A stretch of 22,689 bases of DNA from CAZRDB01 sp964598695 (GCA_964598695.1 CAZRDB010000064.1:1-22689), one strand, 5' to 3'. Counted from the first letter of the stretch, positions 1-7,474 are shown. Program-made: numbers and translations. The notes: generated by a model from the letters alone, not told the origin.

Positions 1-41
1 GCCGGTAGTGTCTGGAGTTCAGACGTGTGCTCTTCCGATCT
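1..41. other. Illumina TruSeq read-2 adapter remnant
   Basis: Positions 8-41 match the 34-base TruSeq read-2 adapter, which ends in GTGCTCTTCCGATCT, with one mismatch (T instead of A at position 11). The seven bases before it may be part of an index. Read through, the segment encodes SGVQTCALPI in one frame and CSSDL in another; both peptides are known contaminants of predicted proteins. This is a library artefact and not genomic sequence. Genomic sequence starts at about base 42. Confidence 0.96.
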
Positions 42-400
42 ACCTGTCCGGCTGCGGTCACTGGGACCAGGCGCTGTGCGACGTGCGCCGCATCCACTTC
101 ATGACGATGGCGATGGAGGCGTGGTTCGCTGCCGACCGCGCGGCGCTGAGGGCCTACGCTGCAGCCGAGGGGGATCGGCAGCCCGTCGACGAGCGTGGGC
201 TGCCGGAGCCTGGCACCGCCGAGTCCGTTGCCCCCAGCGCACTCGCGCGATGCCTGGACGCCGCGATCCCCTCAGGATACGGCAAGACCTGGAGCGGCGG
301 CGCGCTTCTCGCCGCCCTCGACCCAGCAACCGTCCGCAAGCACTGCGCCTGGTGCGAGCGGTTCCTCGGCTACCTCGAGATGCTGCTCGCCACGCCCTAG
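42..400 (+). CDS. DUF4276-like protein, C-terminal fragment
   Basis: About 119 genomic codons remain, running to a TAG stop; the true start is lost behind the adapter. The visible part has the look of the DUF4276 C-terminus: a segment with IHFMTMAMEAWFAADRAAL, then a KxW/Y-S-x-x-LL pattern in YGKTWSGGALLAALDP, then VRKHCAWCERFLGYL. DUF4276 proteins carry a Toprim-like fold and often sit beside AAA or OLD-type ATPases in accessory loci; that is family knowledge, and no such partner is visible here. The gene ends 18 bp before the fumarase alpha gene. The family call rests on pattern recognition and no catalytic N-terminal residues can be checked. The ten or so residues a gene caller would place in front come from the adapter. 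Confidence 0.55.
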
Positions 401-418
401 GCTCGGAAGGGAGCCCCC

Positions 419-1261
419 ATGCGGGAGATCCATGTCGACACCATCGTGAGCGCCGTCTCGGCGATGTGCCAGGAGGCGGCGATCGACATCGGCGAGGACA
501 TGTTCGAGGCCCTCGAGCACGCACTCGCCACCGAGGAGTCGCCGCTCGGCAAGCACGTCCTCGGGATCCTCCTCGAGAATGCCCGGATGGCGCGGGACGA
601 GGCGCTTCCCTACTGCCAGGACTGCGGCGTCGCGGCCTTCTTCGTCGACCTCGGCCAGGAGGTCCACGTCGTCGGCGGGGGCCTCTCCGAGGCGATCGAC
701 GAGGGCGTCCGCCAGGGCTACCGCGCCGGCAGCCTCCGCACCTCGATGATCCGTGGCCCCTTCGACCGCGTGAACACGGGCGACAACACGCCGGCGATGA
801 TCCACTACGAGGTCGTCCCCGGCGACGCGCTCCGAATCGCCGTGACCGAGAAGGGGGGCGGCTGCGAGAACATGAGCCGCCAGGCGATGCTCCGCCCGGC
901 CGACGGCATCGAGGGCGTCAAGCGCTTCGTCGTCGAGACCGTCGCGAAGGCCGGCCCGAACGCCTGCCCGCCCCTGATCCCCGGCGTGGGCGTCGGCGGC
1001 ACCTTCGACGTCTCGGCCATGCTCGCCAAGCGCTCGCTCTTCCGCCGGATCGGCCAGTTCCACCCCGACCCAGCCATCGCCCAACTCGAGAAGGAGCTGG
1101 TGCTCCTGTGCAACGAGACGGGCGTCGGGCCCCAGGGCCTCGGCGGCCGCAACACCGTCCTGTGGGTGCCGGTTGAGACCGCCCCGTGCCACATCACGGC
1201 ACTGCCCGTCGCGGTCAACATCCAGTGCCACGCCCAGCGCCACCGGGAGGTGACCCTATGA
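419..1261 (+). CDS. fumA: Class I fumarate hydratase, alpha subunit
   Basis: This is the N-terminal half of the iron-sulfur fumarate hydratase (fumarate plus water to L-malate, TCA cycle, cytoplasm), encoded as its own 280-residue subunit. The expected cluster ligands are visible: Cys66 in YCQDCG, Cys183 in NACPPLIPG and Cys270 in NIQCHAQ. GGRNTVLW and CHITALPVAVN are further family signatures. The ATG is preceded by GGAAGGGAG. Its last codons overlap the beta-subunit start by 4 bp (ATGA), which implies coupled translation of a two-subunit enzyme. Odd point: the usual CQDTG motif reads CQDCG, adding a cysteine next to a cluster ligand. The related L(+)-tartrate dehydratase has the same architecture, so substrate cannot be fixed from sequence, but fumarate is the likeliest. 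Confidence 0.9.
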   Translation: MREIHVDTIVSAVSAMCQEAAIDIGEDMFEALEHALATEESPLGKHVLGILLENARMARDEALPYCQDCGVAAFFVDLGQEVHVVGGGLSEAIDEGVRQGYRAGSLRTSMIRGPFDRVNTGDNTPAMIHYEVVPGDALRIAVTEKGGGCENMSRQAMLRPADGIEGVKRFVVETVAKAGPNACPPLIPGVGVGGTFDVSAMLAKRSLFRRIGQFHPDPAIAQLEKELVLLCNETGVGPQGLGGRNTVLWVPVETAPCHITALPVAVNIQCHAQRHREVTL

Positions 1262-1827
1262 GCCACGAGCACAAGCGGATCCGCCTGCCCTTCGAGAGCG
1301 ACGAGACCATCCTCAGCCTCCGCGCGGGCGACTCCGTGCTCCTCTCGGGGACGCTCTACACGGCGCGCGACGCCGCGCACAAGAGGCTCCTCGAGACGCT
1401 CGACCGCGGTGAGGCGCTGCCGATCCCGCTCGAGGGTGAGGTGATCTACTACGTCGGCCCCACCCCGCCCAAGAACGGCCTGCCGCTCGGCTCGGCGGGA
1501 CCGACGACCGCCTACCGGATGGACCCCTACGTCCCCCGGCTCGTCGAACGGGGCCTCGGCGGCATGATCGGCAAGGGCTGGCGGGGGCCGGAGGTGCGGC
1601 AAGCCCTCGTCGGCCGGCCCTGCGTCTACCTCGCCGCCATAGGAGGAGCGGGGGCCTACCTCGCGAAGCGGATCACCGCGGCCGAGCTGGTCGCCTACGA
1701 GGACTTGGGGCCCGAAGCGATCCGGCGCCTCACGGTCGAGGAGTTCCCCGCGATCGTCATCAACGACTCGCAGGGAGCCGACTTCTACGAGACGGCGCAG
1801 GCGCCCTATCGACGGACGGGAGCGTAG
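1258..1827 (+). CDS. fumB: Class I fumarate hydratase, beta subunit
   Basis: The 189-residue protein matches the C-terminal half of class I fumarases, the partner needed with the alpha subunit to form the active site. Visible signatures are SGTLYTARDAAHKRL (residues 30-44), IYYVGPTPPKNGLPLGSAGP (63-82), TTAYRMDPY (83-91), GMIGKG (102-107), YLAAIGGAGAYLAKRI and VINDSQGADFY. The ATG lies inside the alpha stop (ATGA overlap) with GGGAGGTGA just upstream, so I prefer it to an upstream in-frame start at 1186. The gene is followed 2 bp later by the HIT-family start. The symbol is used in the sense of beta subunit; a tartrate dehydratase beta subunit (TtdB) is the alternative. Confidence 0.88.
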   Translation: MSHEHKRIRLPFESDETILSLRAGDSVLLSGTLYTARDAAHKRLLETLDRGEALPIPLEGEVIYYVGPTPPKNGLPLGSAGPTTAYRMDPYVPRLVERGLGGMIGKGWRGPEVRQALVGRPCVYLAAIGGAGAYLAKRITAAELVAYEDLGPEAIRRLTVEEFPAIVINDSQGADFYETAQAPYRRTGA

Positions 1828-1829
1828 TT

Positions 1830-2402
1830 GTGGACGACGCGCGGGCATCGCACGGCCAGGAGCTGCTCTGGGCGCCGTGGCGGATCGGATACATCCGCTC
1901 GGCGAAGACCGACGCCTGCCCGTTCTGCTTCCGCGATGACCCGGCCCACGACAGCGAGCGTCTGGTGCTCGCCCGCGGCGACCACGCCGCCGTGGTGATG
2001 AACCTCTACCCCTACAACAACGGCCACCTGCTGATCGCCCCCTACGAGCATACGAGCGACCTCGTCGCTCTCGCGCCCGCGACTCTCGCCGAGATGGGCG
2101 AGCTGATCCGCGTCACCGTCAAGGTCCTGGCCGCCTACTGCTACCCCGACGGCTTCAACGTGGGCTACAACCTCGGCCGGGCGGGCGGCGCCGGCGTCGA
2201 GGAACACCTCCACGCCCACGTCATCCCGCGCTGGGGCGGCGACACGAGCTTCCTCTCCACCGTCGCCGGCACCAAGGTCATCGTCCAGTGCCTCTTCGAG
2301 ATGTACGCCGAACTCAGGCCCCGCTTCGACCGCGCGATGGCCGAGTGGCGGGAAGACCGTGGGGCGCTGCCCCACACCCCGCAAGAGGGTTGCCCCTCTT
2401 GA
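1830..2402 (+). CDS. HIT-family hydrolase/phosphorylase
   Basis: This 190-residue protein belongs to the histidine-triad superfamily, which acts on nucleotide phosphoester or phosphoramide bonds. The catalytic triad is visible as H126-L-H128-A-H130 in EEHLHAHVIPRW. A CPFC pair at residues 30-33 and the N-terminal LWAPWRIGYI resemble the subgroup containing the mycobacterial AP4A phosphorylase (Rv2613c-like), so diadenosine polyphosphate cleavage is a fair guess but not proven. It starts with GTG, 3 nt after the fumarase beta stop codon, so it is probably co-transcribed with the fumarase genes. The last 25 or so residues are low-complexity and run up to the inverted repeat that follows. Confidence 0.85.
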   Translation: MDDARASHGQELLWAPWRIGYIRSAKTDACPFCFRDDPAHDSERLVLARGDHAAVVMNLYPYNNGHLLIAPYEHTSDLVALAPATLAEMGELIRVTVKVLAAYCYPDGFNVGYNLGRAGGAGVEEHLHAHVIPRWGGDTSFLSTVAGTKVIVQCLFEMYAELRPRFDRAMAEWREDRGALPHTPQEGCPS

Positions 2403-2412
2403 CACCCGGTAG

Positions 2413-2472
2413 GCGGAGGACGGCGGGGCCCCAGCGCCCGCTGCGCGGCCGTGGGGCCCCGCCGTCCTCCGC
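2413..2472. terminator. Perfect 21-bp inverted repeat, terminator-like
   Basis: Arms at 2413-2433 and 2452-2472 are perfect reverse complements, starting GCGGAGGACGG and ending CCGTCCTCCGC, separated by 18 nt of GC-rich loop. The stem begins 10 bp after the HIT gene stop. There is no T-run on either side, so it is not a textbook intrinsic terminator. Its position at the end of the fumarase-HIT unit, ahead of the flagellar cluster, suggests transcript ending or 3'-end protection. Confidence 0.65.
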
Positions 2473-2795
2473 ATAGGGCAACACGAGGGCGACGCTCTGG
2501 GGGATCCAGTGCAACCCCGACGGGGCTCCCGACACGGCACTGCGGGCGGAGGAGGATCGGCATGGGGGGCGACTCGCGTCGACGGCGGACCGAGCCGGCT
2601 TCTTCGCAGCGTTCGCACCCAGGCCGCGCCATCTCGGCAGCTCCGGATGATCCCCAGCACGATGGGCGTCGCGAAGGAATCGCCGAATCGTGGGGAGGGA
2701 AGTTGCGGGAATCCCCGAAGGGCTGATCAACGTAGGTAGACGGCCCCCTTGGCGTCTGCCTGTCGAACGCCGACCAGGAGAGGAGGATAGAGCCA
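2473..2795. other. Non-coding leader region before flgF
   Basis: I see no convincing gene in this stretch. Short open frames here are arginine- and glycine-rich in all frames, as expected of random GC-rich DNA. It should hold the promoter for the flagellar rod operon, but I found neither a good sigma-54 (GG/GC) nor a good sigma-28 element. A strong ribosome binding site, AGGAGAGGAGGA, lies at 2777-2788 just before flgF. Confidence 0.5.
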
Positions 2796-3581
2796 ATGGT
2801 CAGAGGGTTGTACACCGCAGCCTCGGGTATGCTGACCCAGGAGATGCGACTCGATGTCGCGACCAACAACATCGCGAACGTGAACACCCAGGGATACCGT
2901 CCGGACCGCGCGGTCGTCTCGAGCTTCGATACGCTGCTGCTCCAACGGATGTACGATCCCACCCAGATCCCGTTCGACCCCATGGCGCGCAAGATCGACC
3001 CCATGCCCACGGTCGGGCGGCTCGGGACGGGCTGCTACGTGAGCGAGATCAACACGAACTTCAACGCCGAGGGGCCGATCGAGGTCACCGGCAAGCCACT
3101 CGACCTGGCGGTCTGTGGGACCGGCTTCTTCTCGGTCCAGACCGCGCAGGGCGTCCGCTACACGCGCGAGGGCGCCTTCCTGCGCAACACCGGCAACGTC
3201 ATCGTCGACGAGGATGGCAATCCGCTGCTTGGCCAGAACGGGCCGATCACGATCCCGGCGAACGTCCTGACCGAGGATGTCTCGGTCGGAATCGACGGAA
3301 CCGTGATGGCCGGCGATCAGATTCTCGACCGCCTGGCCGTCGTGGACACCTTGCCGGGAGCCGAGAAAGTCGGCTACAATCTCGTGAACGCGATTGGCGG
3401 CACCGCACCTGTGGGGCCGAACACGCGCGTTCAGCAAGGGGCAATCGAGCGCTCACCGGTGCAGGTTGTTCGCGAAATGGTCGATCTGATCCAGGTTCAG
3501 CGTACCTATGAGGCGAATCAGAAAGTGGTGACTGCGGAGGACGAGACCCTCGAGAAGCTGCTGCAGCACGTAGCGGCATAG
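2796..3581 (+). CDS. flgF: Flagellar rod protein FlgF
   Basis: A 261-residue proximal rod protein of the flagellar axial family, exported by the flagellar type III apparatus and without a cleaved signal peptide. The N-terminus shows the family motif: LYTAASGMLTQEM followed by DVATNNIANVNTQGY (residues 5-34). The C-terminus shows VQVVREMVDLIQVQRTYEAN and ends in LEKLLQHVA. These two ends form the coiled-coil core of the rod. It is called FlgF rather than FlgG because a closer FlgG match follows directly and the order flgF-flgG is standard. The ATG has a strong AGGAGAGGAGGA upstream. It is the first gene of the flagellar cluster on this strand. Confusion with a second FlgG-like protein is possible. 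Confidence 0.87.
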   Translation: MVRGLYTAASGMLTQEMRLDVATNNIANVNTQGYRPDRAVVSSFDTLLLQRMYDPTQIPFDPMARKIDPMPTVGRLGTGCYVSEINTNFNAEGPIEVTGKPLDLAVCGTGFFSVQTAQGVRYTREGAFLRNTGNVIVDEDGNPLLGQNGPITIPANVLTEDVSVGIDGTVMAGDQILDRLAVVDTLPGAEKVGYNLVNAIGGTAPVGPNTRVQQGAIERSPVQVVREMVDLIQVQRTYEANQKVVTAEDETLEKLLQHVAA

Positions 3582-3803
3582 GGACAACCGAGATGAGAGA
3601 CTGACCGGACCGACCGCTCCCAGGAGCCAAGGAGGTCAGGCGCCGCGAACCGACTGAAGCGGCGCTGGGGAGGGCAGAAGCCCCTCCCGATGAGCACCCG
3701 GCATGCGTGCACGGAGTGGCTCATCCTCATCCCCCTACCCGCGATACGCACCCAGCATCTCTCGAGCGTCCTCCCCGACCGAACCAGGGGAGTGATGACC
3801 GCC

Positions 3804-4598
3804 ATGATGCGCGCTTTGTTCACCTCGGCATCGGGGATGGTCGCGCAGCAACTGCACGTCGACGTGACGGCGAACAACCTCGCCAACGTCAACACCAACG
3901 GCTACCGCCGGATGCGTGCGGACTTCGCGGACCTGTTCTACCAGGTTGGCCGGAACCCCGGCGCCACCGTCACGGGGACCCAACGTCTGCCCTCCGGCGT
4001 CCAGGTTGGCGTCGGCGTGCGGCCGATGGCGACCAGCCGCGACATGTACACCCTCGGGAACATCCAGGAGACGGGCCAGCCGCTCGATGCGGCGATCATG
4101 GGCCAGGGCTTCTTCGTGATCCAGCAGCCCGACGGCACCGAGGCCTACACCCGCGACGGCTCCTTCCACCTCACGGCCAACAGCGAGCTGGTGACCGGCG
4201 ACGGCCTCTTCACCGTGCCGCAGATCGTCTTCCCCGCCAACATCGACCAGAACGAGATCGCGATCGGCGCCGACGGCCAGGTGACCGTCTCCGACGCCAC
4301 GGGCGCGATCCAGCAGGTCGGCCAGATCCAGCTCGCCCGCTTCGTCAACCCGGAGGGCCTGCGCGCCCTGGGCGGCAACCTGTTCCAGGAGACCGAGGCC
4401 AGCGGCCAGGCGATCACGGGGATCCCGGGCCAGGACGGCCTCGGCGAGATCCAGCAGCGGTTCCTCGAGAACTCCAACGTGCAGGTCGTGAACGAGATGG
4501 TCGGTCTGATCGTCGGACAGCGCGCCTACGAGGCGAACTCCAACGGCATCCAGACGGCCGACAGCATGCTCTCCACCGCCAACCAGGTCCGGCGGTAG
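3804..4598 (+). CDS. flgG: Flagellar distal rod protein FlgG
   Basis: A 264-residue distal rod protein. It begins MMRALFTSASGMVAQQ and continues DVTANNLANVNTNGYRRMRADF, the classic FlgG opening. The C-terminus reads VQVVNEMVGLIVGQRAYEAN and ends near ADSMLSTANQ. I chose the ATG that gives the conserved M-M-R-A-L start. An in-frame ATG nine bases earlier (3795), close to AGGGGAG, is an equally reasonable alternative. The much longer frame from 3690 has no family-like sequence at its front. The 222 bp between flgF and flgG hold no evident gene, only a weak 7-bp GGGAGGG/CCCTCCC stem at 3668-3688. FlgG follows FlgF in the rod and carries the P-ring bushing. Confidence 0.9.
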   Translation: MMRALFTSASGMVAQQLHVDVTANNLANVNTNGYRRMRADFADLFYQVGRNPGATVTGTQRLPSGVQVGVGVRPMATSRDMYTLGNIQETGQPLDAAIMGQGFFVIQQPDGTEAYTRDGSFHLTANSELVTGDGLFTVPQIVFPANIDQNEIAIGADGQVTVSDATGAIQQVGQIQLARFVNPEGLRALGGNLFQETEASGQAITGIPGQDGLGEIQQRFLENSNVQVVNEMVGLIVGQRAYEANSNGIQTADSMLSTANQVRR

Positions 4599-4599
4599 T

Positions 4600-4615
4600 G
4601 AGGAGGTGAGTCCTC
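4600..4615 (+). promoter_or_regulatory. Small hairpin over the flgA ribosome binding site
   Basis: GAGGA (4600-4604) pairs with TCCTC (4611-4615) around a 6-nt loop. The Shine-Dalgarno AGGAGGTG (4601-4608) lies inside this stem-loop and the flgA ATG follows two bases after it. The stem has only 5 bp, so opening by ribosomes finishing flgG, 2 bp upstream, is plausible. Confidence 0.35.
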
Positions 4616-4616
4616 G

Positions 4617-5600
4617 ATGAGGCGTAGCTGGCTCGTGCTCCTCCTCGTGGTTGCGGGGGCTCTCCCCTGCCGGGCGATGACCCTGGTCCAGCTTCGGACG
4701 GAGAGCCCGATCGCGGTCAAGACGGGAACGATCACCCTCGGTGATCTCGCCACGATCAGCGCGGATGAGGCCGGGGTCGCGGAGAAGCTGGCCGCGATCC
4801 GGATCACCACCGCGCCCGTGCCCGGCCAGTCGCGCACGATCGACTCGGAGCTGATCCGCGTCGCCGTGCGGAGCGCCGGCTGGGAGCCCAACGACGTCGG
4901 ACTGCGCAATGCGCCCGACCTGCTGGTCGAGACCCTGGCCAACCGGGTCCGCGGCGCCGATCTGCTCGAGATGGTGCGGGGCCTCGCCTATGAGCGGCTC
5001 TCGTTCGCCCCCGAGCGGATCACCATCGAGCACAACAACCTGCCGCCGGACTTCGCCGTGCCGGCCGGCGAGCTGCGGATCACGCCCGAGCCGCCCGGCC
5101 ACGAGGACTTCATCGGGCTCACCTTTGTGCCGTTCTCCATCTCCGTCGACAACCGGATCGTCCGCCGCGTCAGCCTCAACGTCACCATCCGCATCCAGGC
5201 CCAGATCGCCGTGGCCAACCGCGCGATCGGCCGGGGCGAGATCGTGCAGGCGGCGGACTTCCGGCTGGTCGAGCGCGACCTCTCGACCGAGCCGGCCGGG
5301 GTCTGCACCCGGGCCGAGACGGTCATCGGCAAGGTCACCAAGGTCGCGATCGCGGCCGACCAGCCGATCTGCGAGCGCATGGTCACCGAGCCCCCGCTCG
5401 TCCACGCCCAGGAGCAGGTCACCGTCCAGGTCGTCTGCAACAACGTGGTTCTTCGCCTGCCGGGCACGGCACTGCAGGACGGCCGTCTCGGCGAGGAGGT
5501 CCGCGTCGCGGTCACCCTCTCCACCCACAACGCGATCACCGCGACCGTGGTCGATCGCGGCATCGTGCTCCTGACCATTCCGGGAGGTGCGGCGCAATGA
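4617..5600 (+). CDS. flgA: P-ring assembly chaperone FlgA
   Basis: A 327-residue periplasmic chaperone that helps FlgI assemble into the P-ring around the rod. The N-terminus is a Sec signal (RR, then WLVLLLVVAGALPCRA, likely cleaved near residue 20). The C-terminal part, about residues 197-325, is the SAF-type FlgA domain: ANRAIGRGEIVQAADFRLVERDL, then a final stretch with LPGTALQDGRLGEEVRV. That last stretch matches the typical FlgA end with its GxxGExIxV pattern. At 327 residues it is longer than the E. coli protein (about 219), with the extra length at the N-terminal side, as in many non-enteric FlgA. It overlaps flgH by 4 bp (ATGA). The cysteine at position 18 follows a proline and is not a credible lipobox. 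Confidence 0.86.
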   Translation: MRRSWLVLLLVVAGALPCRAMTLVQLRTESPIAVKTGTITLGDLATISADEAGVAEKLAAIRITTAPVPGQSRTIDSELIRVAVRSAGWEPNDVGLRNAPDLLVETLANRVRGADLLEMVRGLAYERLSFAPERITIEHNNLPPDFAVPAGELRITPEPPGHEDFIGLTFVPFSISVDNRIVRRVSLNVTIRIQAQIAVANRAIGRGEIVQAADFRLVERDLSTEPAGVCTRAETVIGKVTKVAIAADQPICERMVTEPPLVHAQEQVTVQVVCNNVVLRLPGTALQDGRLGEEVRVAVTLSTHNAITATVVDRGIVLLTIPGGAAQ

Positions 5601-6193
5601 AGCGTCACTACACCGTCCTCGCCGCCCTTGGCCTCTCCCTCGCCGCGCTCGCGAGCCAGGCGCGCGCCGACTCGCTGTGGCAGCGGGCGGAGGAGTCGGG
5701 GACCGTGCGGACCCTGTTCATCGACCACCGCGCGAGCGAGGTGGGCTCGATCCTCTACGTCCTGGTCACCGAGTCGGCAACGGCGACCAGTGAGGCCAAG
5801 ACCGAGACCTCGACCAAGTCGACCGACACCAACCAGGCCGGCACCGGCCTGCTCAACTTCCTGCCCTTCTTCTCGTGGGGCAACTCCGGCTCGTACTCCG
5901 GCGGCGGCTCGAGCACCCGCAAGGGCAGCCTCACCGGACGGATCACCGCGCGGCTGATCGAGGAGGTCGCGCCCGGCGTCTTCCGGATCGAGGGCACCCG
6001 CGAGGTCGCCGTCAACCAGGAGCGACAGACGATGCGGCTCACCGGCTTCGTGCGCGCCGAGGACATCTCCTCGGCCAACACGATCCGCTCCGACCAAGTC
6101 GCCGACGCCACGATCTCGTACTCCGGGCTCGGGCCGATCGCCCGCACCCAGAAGCCCGGGATCCTCACGCGGCTCATCGACTTCCTGTTCTAG
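5597..6193 (+). CDS. flgH: Flagellar L-ring protein FlgH, no lipobox
   Basis: A 198-residue L-ring protein that forms the outer-membrane bushing of the flagellum. Family features are SLW near the mature start, the segment with VGSILYVLVTESATATSEA, the glycine/serine-rich middle (about residues 82-113), LTGRITARLIEEVAPGVFRIEG, and the closing GIVRAEDI-type segment, here GFVRAEDISSANTIRSDQVADA. FlgH proteins are usually lipoproteins. This one has a normal signal peptide ending A22-R-A24 before DSLW and contains no cysteine at all, so it cannot be lipidated in the usual way. It is translationally coupled to flgA through an ATGA overlap and followed 27 bp later by flgI. Confidence 0.9.
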   Translation: MKRHYTVLAALGLSLAALASQARADSLWQRAEESGTVRTLFIDHRASEVGSILYVLVTESATATSEAKTETSTKSTDTNQAGTGLLNFLPFFSWGNSGSYSGGGSSTRKGSLTGRITARLIEEVAPGVFRIEGTREVAVNQERQTMRLTGFVRAEDISSANTIRSDQVADATISYSGLGPIARTQKPGILTRLIDFLF

Positions 6194-6220
6194 ACGATGG
6201 ACCGCCGAAGGGAGTCAGAC

Positions 6221-7459
6221 ATGGCTACTCGACTCAGACCCGCCCTGTGGCTGCTCCTCTCGGGGCTGCTCGCGGCCGCGGGCTGGGCGCAGGGCATGAC
6301 GCCGGTGCCCGGCGCACCCCAGAGCGTCACCCCGGCCGGCTCCGGCGGGCTCGCGGGCGACCTCGCCCCCGTCGGCTCGGCGATGACGGCCGCGAGCCAG
6401 ATGGACCCGCTCGGCACCGGCACCCGCCTGAAGGACATCGCGCGGGTCACGAGTGTCCGGGGCAACCAGCTCTTCGGCTACGGCCTCGTGGTCGGCCTCA
6501 ACGGCACGGGCGACGGCCAGCAGACCGGCTTCACGACCCAGACGCTCATCAACGCCCTGCGGACGATGGGGATCAACCCCGACGCCACCAACATCCGCGT
6601 CCAGAACATCGCCGCCGTCATGGTCACCGCCGACCTCCCGGCCTTCGCCCGCCCCGGGGACAAGATCGACGTCCTCGTCAGCTCGGTGGGCGACGCCAAG
6701 ACCCTCCAGGGCGGACTGCTGATGCAGACCGCGCTCCAGGGGGCCGATGGCGAGATCTACGCCGTCGCCCAGGGCGCGCTCTCGATCGGCGGCTACAACG
6801 CCGAGGGCGGGGGCGGCGGCTCGAGCCAGACGAAGAACCACCCGACCACCGGGATGATCCCCAACGGGGCGTACGTCGAGCGCGAGGTGCCGACCGTGCT
6901 GGCCGAGGGCAACAGCCTGCTCGTGACCCTCTACCAGGCCGACTTCACCACTGCCTCGCGCGTCGCCCACGCGATCGGCCAGGAGGTGCCCGACGCGCGC
7001 GCCGCGGCGATCGACGCCTCCACCATCAAGATCAGCGCGGCCGACCTGTCGGCCTTCAACGTGGTCGACCTGATCGCCCAGCTCGAGAACGTGCGCGTCA
7101 CCCCGGACAACCGTGCGCGAATCATCATCAATGAGCGCACGGGCACCGTCGTGCTGGGCGGTGATGTCCGGGTTCTGCCCGGAGCCGTGGCCCATGGCTC
7201 CCTCCAGGTCGAGGTCAAGCGGGCCGCCACGGTTGTGCAACCGCCTCCGCTCTCCAATGGCCAGACCGTCGTGCTCCCCACCGAGAGCGTCCGCGTGGAG
7301 GAGACCGGCGGGCCGCTGCAGGGGGTCGGCGGGGGCGCCACCATCCAGGACGTGATCGCCTCGCTCAACGCGCTCGGCGCCAAGCCGCGCGACCTCGTGG
7401 CGATCCTCCAGGCCATGCAGGCGGCGGGGCTCATCCTCGCCGACGTCGAGATCCAGTAG
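6221..7459 (+). CDS. flgI: Flagellar P-ring protein FlgI
   Basis: A 412-residue P-ring protein that assembles in the periplasm around the distal rod. It has a Sec signal peptide (about residues 1-23, ending GWAQ). An unusual linker of about 40 residues follows, rich in Gly, Ala, Pro and Ser. Then comes the conserved opening RLKDIARVTSVRGNQLFGYG with LVVGLNGTGDGQ. Other family signatures are IAAVMVTADLPAFARPGDKI, VSSVGDAKTLQGG, RIIINERTGTVVLGGDV and the final AGLILADVEIQ. Most FlgI are about 350-370 residues, so the excess is the linker. I chose the ATG with GAAGGGAG six bases upstream; a weaker in-frame ATG lies at 6197. It sits between flgH and flgJ, the usual order. Confidence 0.93.
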   Translation: MATRLRPALWLLLSGLLAAAGWAQGMTPVPGAPQSVTPAGSGGLAGDLAPVGSAMTAASQMDPLGTGTRLKDIARVTSVRGNQLFGYGLVVGLNGTGDGQQTGFTTQTLINALRTMGINPDATNIRVQNIAAVMVTADLPAFARPGDKIDVLVSSVGDAKTLQGGLLMQTALQGADGEIYAVAQGALSIGGYNAEGGGGGSSQTKNHPTTGMIPNGAYVEREVPTVLAEGNSLLVTLYQADFTTASRVAHAIGQEVPDARAAAIDASTIKISAADLSAFNVVDLIAQLENVRVTPDNRARIIINERTGTVVLGGDVRVLPGAVAHGSLQVEVKRAATVVQPPPLSNGQTVVLPTESVRVEETGGPLQGVGGGATIQDVIASLNALGAKPRDLVAILQAMQAAGLILADVEIQ

Positions 7460-7474
7460 AAGGGGGAGCGCGCC

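Noticed and set aside
25..1176. 383-codon + strand frame starting MCSSDL
   Set aside because: Its start is adapter sequence, it is extremely Arg/Pro-rich, and it is a shadow of the DUF4276-like fragment and the fumarase alpha gene.
2451..2726. 91-codon frame in the flgF upstream region
   Set aside because: It begins inside the inverted repeat loop, is Arg/Gly/Ser-rich, and has no ribosome binding site or recognisable pattern.
3690..3803. N-terminal extension of flgG from an upstream ATG
   Set aside because: The extra residues do not resemble any flagellar rod protein, and the family start MMRAL lies at 3804.
3735..5597. 620-codon minus-strand frame opposite flgG and flgA
   Set aside because: Arg/Asp/Gly-rich shadow of two well-supported genes; no motif and no ribosome binding site.
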